Shown here piece by piece: positions 57,244 through 64,000 of a stretch of DNA of 64,000 bases. Under the pieces are notes generated by a model. It was not told where the DNA came from and did not search any database. It worked only from the letters and a program-made list of their open reading frames with translations. The first letter of the stretch is position 1, and every line of letters begins with the position of its first letter. The DNA comes from Ruegeria arenilitoris (GTDB taxonomy: Bacteria > Pseudomonadota > Alphaproteobacteria > Rhodobacterales > Rhodobacteraceae). The position numbers and the translations under genes are program-made. Where the stretch lies: contig NZ_WQCA01000003.1 in assembly GCF_013032445.1 (NCBI RefSeq), forward strand, positions 310,001 to 374,000. Reading direction: 5' to 3'.

Positions 57244-57342
57244 ATGGTCACTTCGCAAACCACCGAAGATGGTTCGAGTATCACCCTTACTGTAACAGAA
57301 TCCGGGTGGTCAACCCGTACATGTAAGGGTGAGTCAGATTGA
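57244..57342 (+). CDS. Possible small protein (32 aa)
   Basis: An ATG preceded by TTGAGGAAACCA, a good ribosome-binding site, opens a 32-codon frame starting MVTSQTTEDGSSITLTVTES. It is on the strand opposite to the other island genes and its TGA overlaps the TTG of a following frame. I recognise no family. The 57053-57243 stretch upstream shows no gene. Confidence 0.35.
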   Translation: MVTSQTTEDGSSITLTVTESGWSTRTCKGESD

Positions 57343-57497
57343 CTCAGCTTGAGGAATGGCAAGTTGAACTGGAAGAAGCGTCGAACTACCGAGGCTACAA
57401 CCGAACAGTGGACTTGAGTTTCCCTTTGGCCACTGTAGGTTTTGGGAGGGTTTGTGGAAGGACCCTCCTTGGTATCGAGCATCGAACAACTGAATAG
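57339..57497 (+). CDS. Possible small protein (52 aa)
   Basis: A frame starting at a TTG that overlaps the previous stop (TTGA) encodes 52 residues beginning LTQLEEWQVELEEASNYRGY with protein-like composition. It may be translationally coupled to the frame before it. Together they could be the remains of a longer phage gene. Confidence 0.3.
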   Translation: MTQLEEWQVELEEASNYRGYNRTVDLSFPLATVGFGRVCGRTLLGIEHRTTE

Positions 57498-57557
57498 AGC
57501 CCCATACCAAATGAACGAGCAGACATGTGAATTTGCGCAGGAGCTCACTCAATCGGG

Positions 57558-58487
57558 TCAGCCTGGACTCGGTGTGTCGAGTACCTGATGGCGATTAATA
57601 TATGCTTGATATTTAGCAGTCAGTTTAGGCATTGGTGCTATGCGTTGAGCTCGTTGAGCACACGCCATGTAAGTTTTGTTTGAAATAGACTCTCGGAGCC
57701 AATTTGGGTTCTTGGCCTTTTCAGGAGTAAAGAGTCTCATAGCTTCCAAAACCTCCGGCGAAGTCATAATCTCTTTTTGGTATGCTTCGTTGAACTTATC
57801 GAGAGCTTCCCTCATCTGTTCCGCGTATTCGGGTTCTTGATCAATGAAGTAAACGGACTGAGAAAAGTCCTCTTTTGGTTGTCTTACATGACTTCCATCC
57901 CAGTAAGCTGCGGTTGAAAATTGAACGGAAAAAAGTTCAGAACCCTGTCCGGGGTCAAGCCTAACCGCACTATGATCATCTTCTAGGTCGATCACCTCAT
58001 CTCGGTGGTAGAGGTTGAGGATGTACAAAGCAGCCATTCCAGCCAACAGATGACGCAAACTGGCAAAATGGAACGCTTCCTCTCGATTGTGTTTGAGATT
58101 TTGGTACGCGTTGTTCCATGAGAACGTTTTTGTTTGCTTTCCGGTTCTAATCGTATCCTTGACAAAAGGGAGGTAAAGTTTCTCGCTGCAAAAACAGTTG
58201 GGATGGGACAGAATTGCGACCTTCTTATCTAGTTTCCAATCTCTAACAAATCGCTTGATCGCTACATCATCAAATTTTGAATTGGCCGCCACGTGCTCAT
58301 CGAAGTCCCTGCGGTATATAGACTTTGATATTGCCTCTATTTCAGCCCCAATGCGAATGATCAAATCGGCAATTTCGGACGAATATACGTCCAATTGATC
58401 ATCACACACGTGGATGCTGTGGGTTAAGTTGTCTACACTTTGTTCAAGCCTTCGGTAGATAGGCCAGTATTGATTGACAGATGGCAT
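57558..58487 (-). CDS. HEPN-like hypothetical protein (309 aa)
   Basis: A 309-residue soluble protein; MPSVNQYWPIYRRLEQ at 58487 is chosen over a longer frame to 58589 because that extension looks unlike protein. The middle contains EIADLIIRIGAEIEAISKSIY and, later, HNREEAFHFASLRHLLAGMA followed by ALYILNLYHRDE. This recalls the helical arrangement of a family of HEPN-type proteins seen in defence contexts, with a charged H-N-R-E-E/H cluster. The assignment is by pattern memory only. Cysteines occur in a cluster FCSEK. It is the last gene before the broken tRNA. Confidence 0.55.
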   Translation of the reverse strand: MPSVNQYWPIYRRLEQSVDNLTHSIHVCDDQLDVYSSEIADLIIRIGAEIEAISKSIYRRDFDEHVAANSKFDDVAIKRFVRDWKLDKKVAILSHPNCFCSEKLYLPFVKDTIRTGKQTKTFSWNNAYQNLKHNREEAFHFASLRHLLAGMAALYILNLYHRDEVIDLEDDHSAVRLDPGQGSELFSVQFSTAAYWDGSHVRQPKEDFSQSVYFIDQEPEYAEQMREALDKFNEAYQKEIMTSPEVLEAMRLFTPEKAKNPNWLRESISNKTYMACAQRAQRIAPMPKLTAKYQAYINRHQVLDTPSPG

Positions 58488-58593
58488 GATTGTTTTTGTC
58501 TCTTCAAGATGAGTCAGCAGTATTGGACAAACTCCGCAAACCAAAAAGCAAAACCTGCTTTTGTTCGCAAGGTTGAACCTACCGATCAATTTG

Positions 58594-59070
58594 TCACCCC
58601 AGGTTACTCAAGGTATCCTCGTACAACTCCAAGTCCTCCCCCGGCACACTCGCCAAAAACTCTAAGACCCCACTCTCTAAACCATCCTCAAACGCTTGGC
58701 CCAATCGCCGCTTCTCCGCGTCCGTCTTAGAGCAAGGGTAAACCAGCCCGACAATGTTCTGATACATGTGCCGCGCCCTAATCTTCTCGTCGCGGTAGAA
58801 GAACCGCATGTAGCCATCAATGACGTTGCACAACATGCCGGATCGTTTGTTGGACTCTCGGTTCTGAGGCCACCTGTTCAGTTCCTTGTTGGCTTGGCCG
58901 AAAAGTTCAGGGCCAAGGATCGACAAAGCGTCATCTGGCAGTGCATCCAGAGAAGCCCTTAGAGACTCGCTGAGAGGGGTTAGGCGTTGAGTGATAGGTG
59001 GGGAGTCTGGTGTGGCTTTGGGTGGCTCTGATTCCGCTGAGGTGCACTCAGGCGTCAATTCAGTTTTCAT
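58594..59070 (-). CDS. Hypothetical protein (158 aa)
   Basis: A 158-residue protein with a Pro/Ser/Thr-rich disordered N-terminus (about 1-35) and a helical C-terminal domain (LGPELFGQANKELNRWPQNR, NVIDGYMRFFYRDEKIRARH). No signal or membrane segment. I do not recognise it. It lies between the HEPN-like gene and the hydrolase fusion on the same strand and may belong to the same module. Confidence 0.6.
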   Translation of the reverse strand: MKTELTPECTSAESEPPKATPDSPPITQRLTPLSESLRASLDALPDDALSILGPELFGQANKELNRWPQNRESNKRSGMLCNVIDGYMRFFYRDEKIRARHMYQNIVGLVYPCSKTDAEKRRLGQAFEDGLESGVLEFLASVPGEDLELYEDTLSNLG

Positions 59071-59201
59071 TTTTTACCTAATTATTATTTTGGTATCAAT
59101 CAGATGCAGCCGTGTAGACTGCAACCTAACTTGTTGAAAAATGTTGATCGCGCTCTGGCACAGAAGCAGAAACGAAGTATTACTCTTCACAATTAGTAGT
59201 T

Positions 59202-60629
59202 TTACAACGCCCCAAGTCTGTCGCAGATTGCCCCTGGCTTCATAATTTCCTGCCAATGATCTAATAGTTCGGTGCGCTGCGGATCTGGCAAACCTGAGAA
59301 GCTTAGAGAATAGATTTCATCGTGCCTTGCTTGAAACGCTTTGAGGTTAATCGGACAAGGATCAAATTTTTTCAGTTCCGCTATAGATAGCTGTTCAAAA
59401 CGAATTCCGATTGCATTGTACCAATCGGAATGGCTGAAATCCACGTTCTTAAGGTTCGCGTCGTAAAAGGTGGCATAGCGGAGTCTTGCTTTAGAAAAAT
59501 CTACAGAAGCCAATTCTGCATCATCAAAGTACGCACCTACTAAAAACGAATCTTCAAAGCTTATACTTCTGATGGTCAAATTAGAAAAATCCATGAATGG
59601 CAAGTCGAGACCTGAAAGAGAATGTTCACTGAAGTATTCTCTCAGCACTCCTGACGAATGGGCTTTCAGTACCTTAAGCACTTCTCGGTTGAGTAGACGC
59701 ATGTCGTGGTAGTCAAAGCTACTCTTACCTCCAATTCGCAGAAATTGATCAGCTAGCCAGTAGTTTAACTTTTCCTTTTCTGGTTTTTCCTGAACCAACA
59801 TCAGTGAATCCAACTCTTCCAGTCGCGCTTTCGCAGCCAAGTACTCACCGTTCCCAATCTCACTTGAGATTTTCTTCTGAAGCCTTTGTGCATCTCCATC
59901 GAAGTTAACTTGTTCCAAGGCAAGAAACCCCAAGGCTACGAAAGACAAGGCGATCAAGTACCGAATTGGAAACTGAAGGAGCTGAAACTTCACAGATACC
60001 GAAACTTCCTTGGCATCTGCAGGACCTGGTAAGATCACGTCGTCTTGTAAAAAACTGACCCAGAATCTTTCGACGAAGTCTGACTCAAAGAACTCACTGT
60101 GACCTATTCGATGGAAACGATCCGACACCTGCGCCGATCCAACGCCGAATGTTCCGGACGCGCCGTATCCCCATGTCATCGACTGAGCCATTACAGGCCA
60201 CACGTCAAGTGTCCCGCATTCGTTAACGATGCCCTTGCGTGTTTCTGTGGCATCTATTTGCTGAGATATCCTTGGCCAGTCGAAGCTTTTTGGTACAACA
60301 GCTCCACAGAGAATTAAGCGGGATAGTCTGATATCTGGATTCTCAAGTAGTACTCGCGTGATTGCATACGTCCCGAAGCTATGTGCTATCAAAATAAGTG
60401 GCCGATCAGGATAGTCTGCAATTACCGATCTAATCTGCTTTTCTAAGTAACGCACGGGTTGGCCACGCAACCATGAAAGCGGAAGAAGAAACCTAATTAG
60501 GTCGAAATAACCATACTTTAATGGAATTACTGAGCATTCAAATTTCTCCGAAAATATCGAGGCAATTCTAGACTGCCAACGCGCTGCTGTGCGTATCCCA
60601 TGAACCAACACAACAACGGGGTTTTCCAC
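59202..60629 (-). CDS. Serine hydrolase - transmembrane - pentapeptide-repeat fusion
   Basis: A 475-residue protein starting at GTG 60629 with GGGAGG upstream. Residues 1-200 form an alpha/beta-hydrolase: VVVLVHGIRTAARW (oxyanion region), LIAHSFGTY (Ser about 84), with Asp about 142 (GTLDVWP) and His about 177 (GHSEFF) as likely partners. Residues about 222-240 are one membrane helix (PIRYLIALSFVALGFLALEQ). A helical stretch follows (about 245-330), then pentapeptide repeats at about 338-402 (LSGLDLPFMDFSNLTI, AELASVDFSKARLRYATFYD). The order suggests an anchored lipase or esterase with a protein-binding repeat. Function unknown; a defence effector is possible. Confidence 0.8.
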   Translation of the reverse strand: MENPVVVLVHGIRTAARWQSRIASIFSEKFECSVIPLKYGYFDLIRFLLPLSWLRGQPVRYLEKQIRSVIADYPDRPLILIAHSFGTYAITRVLLENPDIRLSRLILCGAVVPKSFDWPRISQQIDATETRKGIVNECGTLDVWPVMAQSMTWGYGASGTFGVGSAQVSDRFHRIGHSEFFESDFVERFWVSFLQDDVILPGPADAKEVSVSVKFQLLQFPIRYLIALSFVALGFLALEQVNFDGDAQRLQKKISSEIGNGEYLAAKARLEELDSLMLVQEKPEKEKLNYWLADQFLRIGGKSSFDYHDMRLLNREVLKVLKAHSSGVLREYFSEHSLSGLDLPFMDFSNLTIRSISFEDSFLVGAYFDDAELASVDFSKARLRYATFYDANLKNVDFSHSDWYNAIGIRFEQLSIAELKKFDPCPINLKAFQARHDEIYSLSFSGLPDPQRTELLDHWQEIMKPGAICDRLGAL

Positions 60630-60774
60630 TAACTACCTCCCTCCCGGCGACCAAAGTAAGGTTATTTCGGTAAATTCAGTTTGCCAACTGTCGCTTTCAT
60701 GGTTGCTCAGTTCACTCCAAACTGGACCCAAGTCCCTCCCCCAAAAAGGACCAAAGCTTTACCGGCATCGCTTC

Positions 60775-61020
60775 TTAACAATTTACGTCCACCGGATAGT
60801 CCAACTGCTCTTCCGGAATCTGGTGATGATAGGAAGTCGCCGGAACCCTAGGGTCAATAGGTTGGACCTTATGTTCCTTCATCAGTTTAGCCGCCGTTGA
60901 AAGGTCGGTACCGGTGGCGGTACCTTCCTTGATTTTTGCAATCAGTTCCCGAACGAGTAACCCGTTGAGTTCTTCGAGTTCACCTTGGGTGGCGTTCTTG
61001 ATGCTGTCCTCAGCCATCAT
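60775..61020 (-). CDS. Small-terminase-like protein (podovirus DNA maturase A type)
   Basis: An 81-residue helical protein whose core LNGLLVRELIAKIKEGTATGTDLSTAAKLMKEH has the pattern of T7-like and marine podovirus small terminase proteins (LLA..L..KI..G.AT..DL..A...L). It starts within the stop region of the upstream gene (ATGATGGCTGA). No large terminase is in the window. The match is by pattern and needs a profile search. Confidence 0.45.
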   Translation of the reverse strand: MMAEDSIKNATQGELEELNGLLVRELIAKIKEGTATGTDLSTAAKLMKEHKVQPIDPRVPATSYHHQIPEEQLDYPVDVNC

Positions 61021-61777
61021 AGGGTTCCCACAGGCTATCAAATGCTTCGACAGCTTGATCTCGGGTCAATTGCCCCGTCGCTGCTTTGAACCAGATGTTC
61101 CGAACAGTGGCTTGTTGGTCGAGTGTTCCGGTCTCTGCAAGATCGACAAGGAAATCGATCCGCTCCATTTCCAGACCATCGCCGTTCTCAAGAAACTGCT
61201 GCATCACTTGACCGCCAACGTCTTGCATCTCGGAGTACGTCTCTTGGAAACGCTGAGGCGTCATGCCCATTTCTGAGTTCAGAAAGGAAAGCCCTCTTTC
61301 ACTGAGTTCCCCATTCATAACGATATCATTGCCCAAAACATCCAGCACTTTTCCGCTATCTTCACCAAATGCCAGCTTAAGTTGGTCATCTAGCAAGATT
61401 GCCTCTGCGGGTCGGTCATCCACAGGCTCGGCCTCGGGTGTTTGCTCAGCGCCAGCACGGAAATCCTCTTGAGGTGAAGAGAATTCGGAGCCCTGAATCA
61501 GCCCTAGCGATTGAGCCATCTCATATGTGACTTCCATATTGCCGATCATAAGGATGTCATTCGGTTGATAGTCGCCTCCGGCATGAACTCGCGATCCATT
61601 GCGGGACACAATGTCAGGGTTGTTGTTGGCGACATTGTCAGGGATGTAGGTTGAAGCCTCATTAAAGTAGCCCTTGGCCCGGTTCTCAGCAGTCACATCC
61701 CGAACCGAAGTTCTCAGGTCATCCGAGTTCATCAGGTTAGATGTAGGTGCTACTTCGTTGTCAGTATTGAGTGTCAT
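61010..61777 (-). CDS. Hypothetical phage-like protein (255 aa)
   Basis: A 255-residue acidic protein with low-complexity N-terminal half, PEAEPVDDRPAEAIL in the middle and a helical C-terminus (LNSEMGMTPQRFQETYSEMQ, ERIDFLVDLAETGTLDQQAT, AATGQLTRDQAVEAFDSLW). The composition and place beside a small-terminase-like gene recall phage scaffolding or head-assembly proteins, but no family is recognised. Start and stop both touch neighbouring genes. Confidence 0.6.
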   Translation of the reverse strand: MTLNTDNEVAPTSNLMNSDDLRTSVRDVTAENRAKGYFNEASTYIPDNVANNNPDIVSRNGSRVHAGGDYQPNDILMIGNMEVTYEMAQSLGLIQGSEFSSPQEDFRAGAEQTPEAEPVDDRPAEAILLDDQLKLAFGEDSGKVLDVLGNDIVMNGELSERGLSFLNSEMGMTPQRFQETYSEMQDVGGQVMQQFLENGDGLEMERIDFLVDLAETGTLDQQATVRNIWFKAATGQLTRDQAVEAFDSLWEPYDG

Positions 61778-62670
61778 TAAGTATTTCTTTCGTTTGTAGA
61801 ATTGTCTTTTGGTAGGCCAAGGGCCTCGTAAGCCTTCTCAAGAAGGCGGGTGTCGGACTGCCATGCTATGCCCATCGCATGATCGACAGCGGCATGGAGT
61901 TCCTGTCCAATGGCACGGACAATGGGTCCTGCCTTGAATGGATTGAGCGTGACCTTGGTGGTCACCCGTTCTGTGATAGGTCGGGGTCTGTTTTGGACAG
62001 GATCATCCGAGACATACCAAGGTTTCTCCCAACGGATGATTTTCTCTTCCGTCTTGCTCTTGGTGAAACCTGAATTGGCCAGCACGAATTTCCCTGCCCA
62101 TGTATTTACAAAGTGGTTCCGCGCTTTGACTGCCCCGCCTTTACCGTTTGGCATCTGCCAGAGGAACTCTGACCAGAGACGACAAGCCATGTACCTGACC
62201 ATCGCATCTGACAGGGAGTTCTTTTCCCGGTGGACGTAGTTGGAAAGTATCACCCAGGCTTTGGCCTTTTGAGTGTATCCCATGTCGCCCTCTAACCGAA
62301 AGAACGGCAGAGCAAATGCAGGGTTGTGTGTGATGATGCGCTGGGCTGAACCCCAAGAGGATTTGAAGGATCGCTTGGCAAAGTCGGTGGTGAGATGGTC
62401 GTCTTGCAGCCAAGCCTTGATTGCGCCTTCGATGGATCGGAGTTCACCTTGGGTCGGCAATCGTCCTGTTGGGTGACCATACCTTCGGTTTCGCTGATAG
62501 TGTCCCCGGCAATAGCAAGACACCATTAGTCGCTTGTGGTCACAGCCAGGTACCGCGCAGGTCTTGGCTTGGTTCTTCAACTGATAGGCTATTCGTCGTT
62601 GCCTAAGCGCTTCGCGTGAAGCCTTGCTCCGCTTCCCTGCCGGGATGGTAGACAGGGGTAGCTTAGCCAC
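61777..62670 (-). CDS. Zinc-finger-like phage-type protein (297 aa)
   Basis: Start chosen at GTG 62670, which overlaps the stop of the upstream gene by eight bases (GTGGCTAA). The N-terminal part has CAVPGCDHKRLMVSCYCRGH followed by YQRNRRYGHPTGR. This is the C-x4-C...C-x-C-x2-H then Y-x-R-x4-G pattern found in phage zinc-binding and HNH-associated proteins. The rest (about 60-297) is basic and helical without a clear catalytic motif. A DNA-binding or replication role is possible. Confidence 0.6.
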   Translation of the reverse strand: MAKLPLSTIPAGKRSKASREALRQRRIAYQLKNQAKTCAVPGCDHKRLMVSCYCRGHYQRNRRYGHPTGRLPTQGELRSIEGAIKAWLQDDHLTTDFAKRSFKSSWGSAQRIITHNPAFALPFFRLEGDMGYTQKAKAWVILSNYVHREKNSLSDAMVRYMACRLWSEFLWQMPNGKGGAVKARNHFVNTWAGKFVLANSGFTKSKTEEKIIRWEKPWYVSDDPVQNRPRPITERVTTKVTLNPFKAGPIVRAIGQELHAAVDHAMGIAWQSDTRLLEKAYEALGLPKDNSTNERNT

Positions 62671-62956
62671 CCTCAGGCTCTTTCTTGAGAAATAACGAGT
62701 TGAGCAACAGTTTCCCATTGTCCAATCTCACGGCGCTTTCGGTCACCACAGAGACACCTACGCTCTCAAGAGCCTTTCGACCCTCGCTGCCCTCTGGGTA
62801 AACAAAGGCTTTCATACCGACGCGCCAAAAGGACTTCGACAATTTGAGGTCATTGCGAACTTGAAGTGGATGATAGGGACCGGCTTTGGCCAGAGAGAAG
62901 TAGTCGACCAAGACAGGGATGATTGACGAGAAGTTTGAAACGTATTCCATTACCAT
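62663..62956 (-). CDS. Hypothetical protein (97-100 aa)
   Basis: A short protein with a hydrophobic N-terminal third (YVSNFSSIIPVLVDYFSLAK) and a mixed C-terminal part ending LLLNSLFLKKEPEGG. The start may be ATG 62956 or TTG 62965, the latter overlapping the upstream stop (TTGA). No family recognised. It overlaps the next gene at the GTGGCTAA junction. Confidence 0.5.
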   Translation of the reverse strand: MVMEYVSNFSSIIPVLVDYFSLAKAGPYHPLQVRNDLKLSKSFWRVGMKAFVYPEGSEGRKALESVGVSVVTESAVRLDNGKLLLNSLFLKKEPEGG

Positions 62957-62961
62957 TCCGA

Positions 62962-63144
62962 TCAACCCTTCTGGGCCTTAGCGGTAGTGATCTTGGCTGA
63001 TAGGACGCTCTCATCAATGTTGCCCGAGAGATAGAGATCACGAGCTAGGTTCAAATCATTTAAGGTCTCAGGCTTGAGTTCATTCCCTCCGTTCGACAGT
63101 ATTTCGTTGACCTGTTGGACAACATGGTCAGTTGATTTTGTCAT
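62962..63144 (-). CDS. Hypothetical protein (60 aa)
   Basis: A 60-residue charged helical protein starting MTKSTDHVVQQVNEILSNGG, from ATG 63144 (a GTG at 63171 is possible). No family recognised. It overlaps the following gene and lies in the leftward run of small island genes. Confidence 0.5.
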   Translation of the reverse strand: MTKSTDHVVQQVNEILSNGGNELKPETLNDLNLARDLYLSGNIDESVLSAKITTAKAQKG

Positions 63145-63326
63145 AAAAATATTTCCAATTAGTTTGTACACTTAATTGGGCTCCACCTTGTAAGGATGGT
63201 CCATTTAAGTGATTGTATTTAATTATGTATTTTGAGTTTTGAGGCCCGAACCGAGCCTCAACTTTGAGCAACTAAAGGTGCTATCGGGTAACCTTGAGTT
63301 TTGTCACGCTTCGAAACAGCGCCATT

Positions 63327-63743
63327 TCAACCGTGGGTGGAGAGGTGTTTGTACCAATTTGGAGGCTCGACACCTAAAAAGGTATTTGTCGACTCTACCT
63401 CCGCACTCAACTGCTCTAGGGCGTGTCTGGCGTACTTTGGTAGGTTGAGAATGGCGCGAGCAACTGGTTCGTCTCTTTCGAGATTCAGCATCGTTTGCCA
63501 TTCGCGGATCGCTGCATTGGCAGACGTACAAAAGTGCCGAGTGTTCCACTCAGGACCAGCCGCCTTGTTTATCCGCCTTTGTAGGAGGTACTGGATACTT
63601 TCACCACAGACAGCGACCCTATGCTTCCCCTCTGTGTGAAGCACGTACGCATAGTTCGGGTGTGTTTCTCGGGTTTCAACGTTTTGTAACGTTGGCGCAA
63701 AGGAAACCTGTTCAGGTTCCATAGGTTTAATTCTTTTTGTCAT
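63327..63743 (-). CDS. Hypothetical protein (138 aa)
   Basis: A basic protein from ATG 63743 (MTKRIKPMEPEQVSFAP). A TTG at 63809 that overlaps the upstream stop could add 22 residues. It contains YAYVLHTEGKHRVAVCGESI and QRRINKAAGPEWNTRHFCTS. No motif is recognised; it might be a regulator or DNA-binding protein near the integrase. Confidence 0.5.
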   Translation of the reverse strand: MTKRIKPMEPEQVSFAPTLQNVETRETHPNYAYVLHTEGKHRVAVCGESIQYLLQRRINKAAGPEWNTRHFCTSANAAIREWQTMLNLERDEPVARAILNLPKYARHALEQLSAEVESTNTFLGVEPPNWYKHLSTHG

Positions 63744-63805
63744 ATGTCGTTTGATTTCAGAAATGGTATGACCCGCTAACTGGCGGGGAATGAGAGCCTT
63801 ACGGA

Positions 63806-64000
63806 TCAAAGGAATGATAGGTCAGAAGAGAGCGGCTCAGAGCGCAGGTGGAGGTAGGTATAGGTGTCAGTCGCCTCCATACTCAGGAAACGGGACAACT
63901 GGCTTCCACCTGCGGCCTCAGCGGCTCCTTGGTAGAAGCTTGTGTAGTTGGTGGGGTGCTTTTGGTAACTTCGTGAATACTGGTAGATACCTAGAGTTAA
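63806..64000 (-). CDS. C-terminal end of a possible tyrosine recombinase (partial)
   Basis: A frame open from the right edge to TGA 63806 encodes 64 residues. The end, AAGGSQLSRFLSMEATDTYT followed by YLHLRSE, recalls the tyrosine-recombinase C-terminus (L-x-x-x-L-G-H-x-S-x-x-T-x-x-Y-x-H-L) with a tyrosine at the expected place, though the G-H pair is replaced. An integrase here would fit the broken tRNA-Leu at the other end of the island. Only about 64 residues are visible. Confidence 0.35.
   Translation of the reverse strand, partial: LTLGIYQYSRSYQKHPTNYTSFYQGAAEAAGGSQLSRFLSMEATDTYTYLHLRSEPLSSDLSFL

Larger units (their letters stand above)
57053..64000. mobile_element. Integrated element (phage-satellite-like island), right end outside window
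   Basis: The region starts at the broken tRNA-Leu and continues past the edge. It is visibly AT-richer than the left 57 kb and nearly all genes run leftward with short gaps or overlaps. No gene has a housekeeping identity, while phage-like features occur: a small-terminase-like protein, a zinc-finger protein, and a possible recombinase C-terminus at the edge. The chromosome lies to the left, so the intact tRNA-Leu and the integrase should be just beyond 64000. Its class (satellite, prophage remnant or integrative element) is inference. Confidence 0.65.

Noticed and set aside
57174-57548. Minus-strand frame of 124 codons near the tRNA remnant
   Set aside because: Cys/Ser-rich, no ribosome-binding site, and it overlaps better-looking small plus-strand frames.
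63831-63926. Imperfect 21-bp inverted repeat near the right edge as an origin or att arm
   Set aside because: About 17 of 21 positions pair, but the sequence lies inside the open frame entering from the right edge and could be chance.

Overview
The window looks like chromosomal DNA of a marine alphaproteobacterium of the Roseobacter group (Rhodobacteraceae). The evidence is an IscR with a single cysteine ahead of a suf operon, CckA, an alphaproteobacterial GTTC-N7-GTTC SOS box at recA, a free-standing pterin-binding methyltransferase plus MetF-like protein plus RACo-like reactivase (parts of a split B12 methionine synthase system), TAXI-TRAP and BCCT transporters, and high GC with dense, often overlapping genes. 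No species can be named from this alone.

Layout. 1-3036 (minus): iscR, a cysteine desulfurase and sufB, the start of a suf Fe-S assembly operon that runs off the left edge; a perfect 15-bp palindrome lies in its divergent promoter region. 3214-5266 (plus): alpha/beta hydrolase, a small conserved protein and a tandem-HD protein, all overlapping. 5319-8984: a 43-residue membrane peptide, an EmrE-type SMR exporter, typA, and a secreted Gly/Asn/Ser repeat protein. 9125-14267 (minus): LapG-like cysteine protease, DUF1330, alaS and recA. 14460-20141: sulfotransferase-like protein, cckA, an RsmB-family methyltransferase and guaB. 20359-27496: RACo-like reactivase, a class I methyltransferase, a dead FkbM gene, tRNA-Gly(CCC), ppk2, and the pterin-binding/MetF-like/virulence-factor operon. 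27737-29755: Ppx/GppA, rlmE and a 62-residue protein. 29852-34962: octaheme cytochrome with YihY, AI-2E-type permease, and HDAC-like deacetylase. 35080-41209 is a six-gene MoxR/DUF58/DUF4381/VWA/BatD operon. 41213-46626: Crp/Fnr regulator, arylsulfatase, HAD phosphatase, cardiolipin synthase and a K+ channel-like protein. 46770-50858: ABC ATPase, FtsX-type permease and an AttH-like lipocalin. 50861-54974 (minus): TAXI solute-binding protein, fused TRAP permease and UspA. 55382-56964: BCCT transporter and an overlapping 30-residue membrane peptide.

At 56996-57052 the 3' half of a tRNA-Leu(CAA) is present without its 5' half. From there to the right edge the DNA is visibly AT-richer and holds unfamiliar genes, nearly all on the minus strand. 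This has the form of the far (attL/attR) junction of an integrated element whose intact tRNA-Leu and integrase should lie just beyond 64000. Its cargo includes a HEPN-like protein, a serine hydrolase fused through a membrane segment to pentapeptide repeats, a podovirus-type small-terminase-like protein without a large terminase in view, a zinc-finger-like protein, and at the right edge the C-terminus of a possible tyrosine recombinase. A small phage satellite or phage-derived island carrying a possible defence module is the best reading and the strongest candidate for something undescribed here.

Functional links: the suf genes build Fe-S clusters under iron-responsive control. The RACo-like protein and the pterin-binding/MetF-like pair probably serve B12-dependent methyl transfer from methyl-THF to homocysteine. 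PPK2 and Ppx/GppA both act on polyphosphate-type metabolism. The Bat operon is followed closely by sulfatase and HAD phosphatase genes coding for exported hydrolases.
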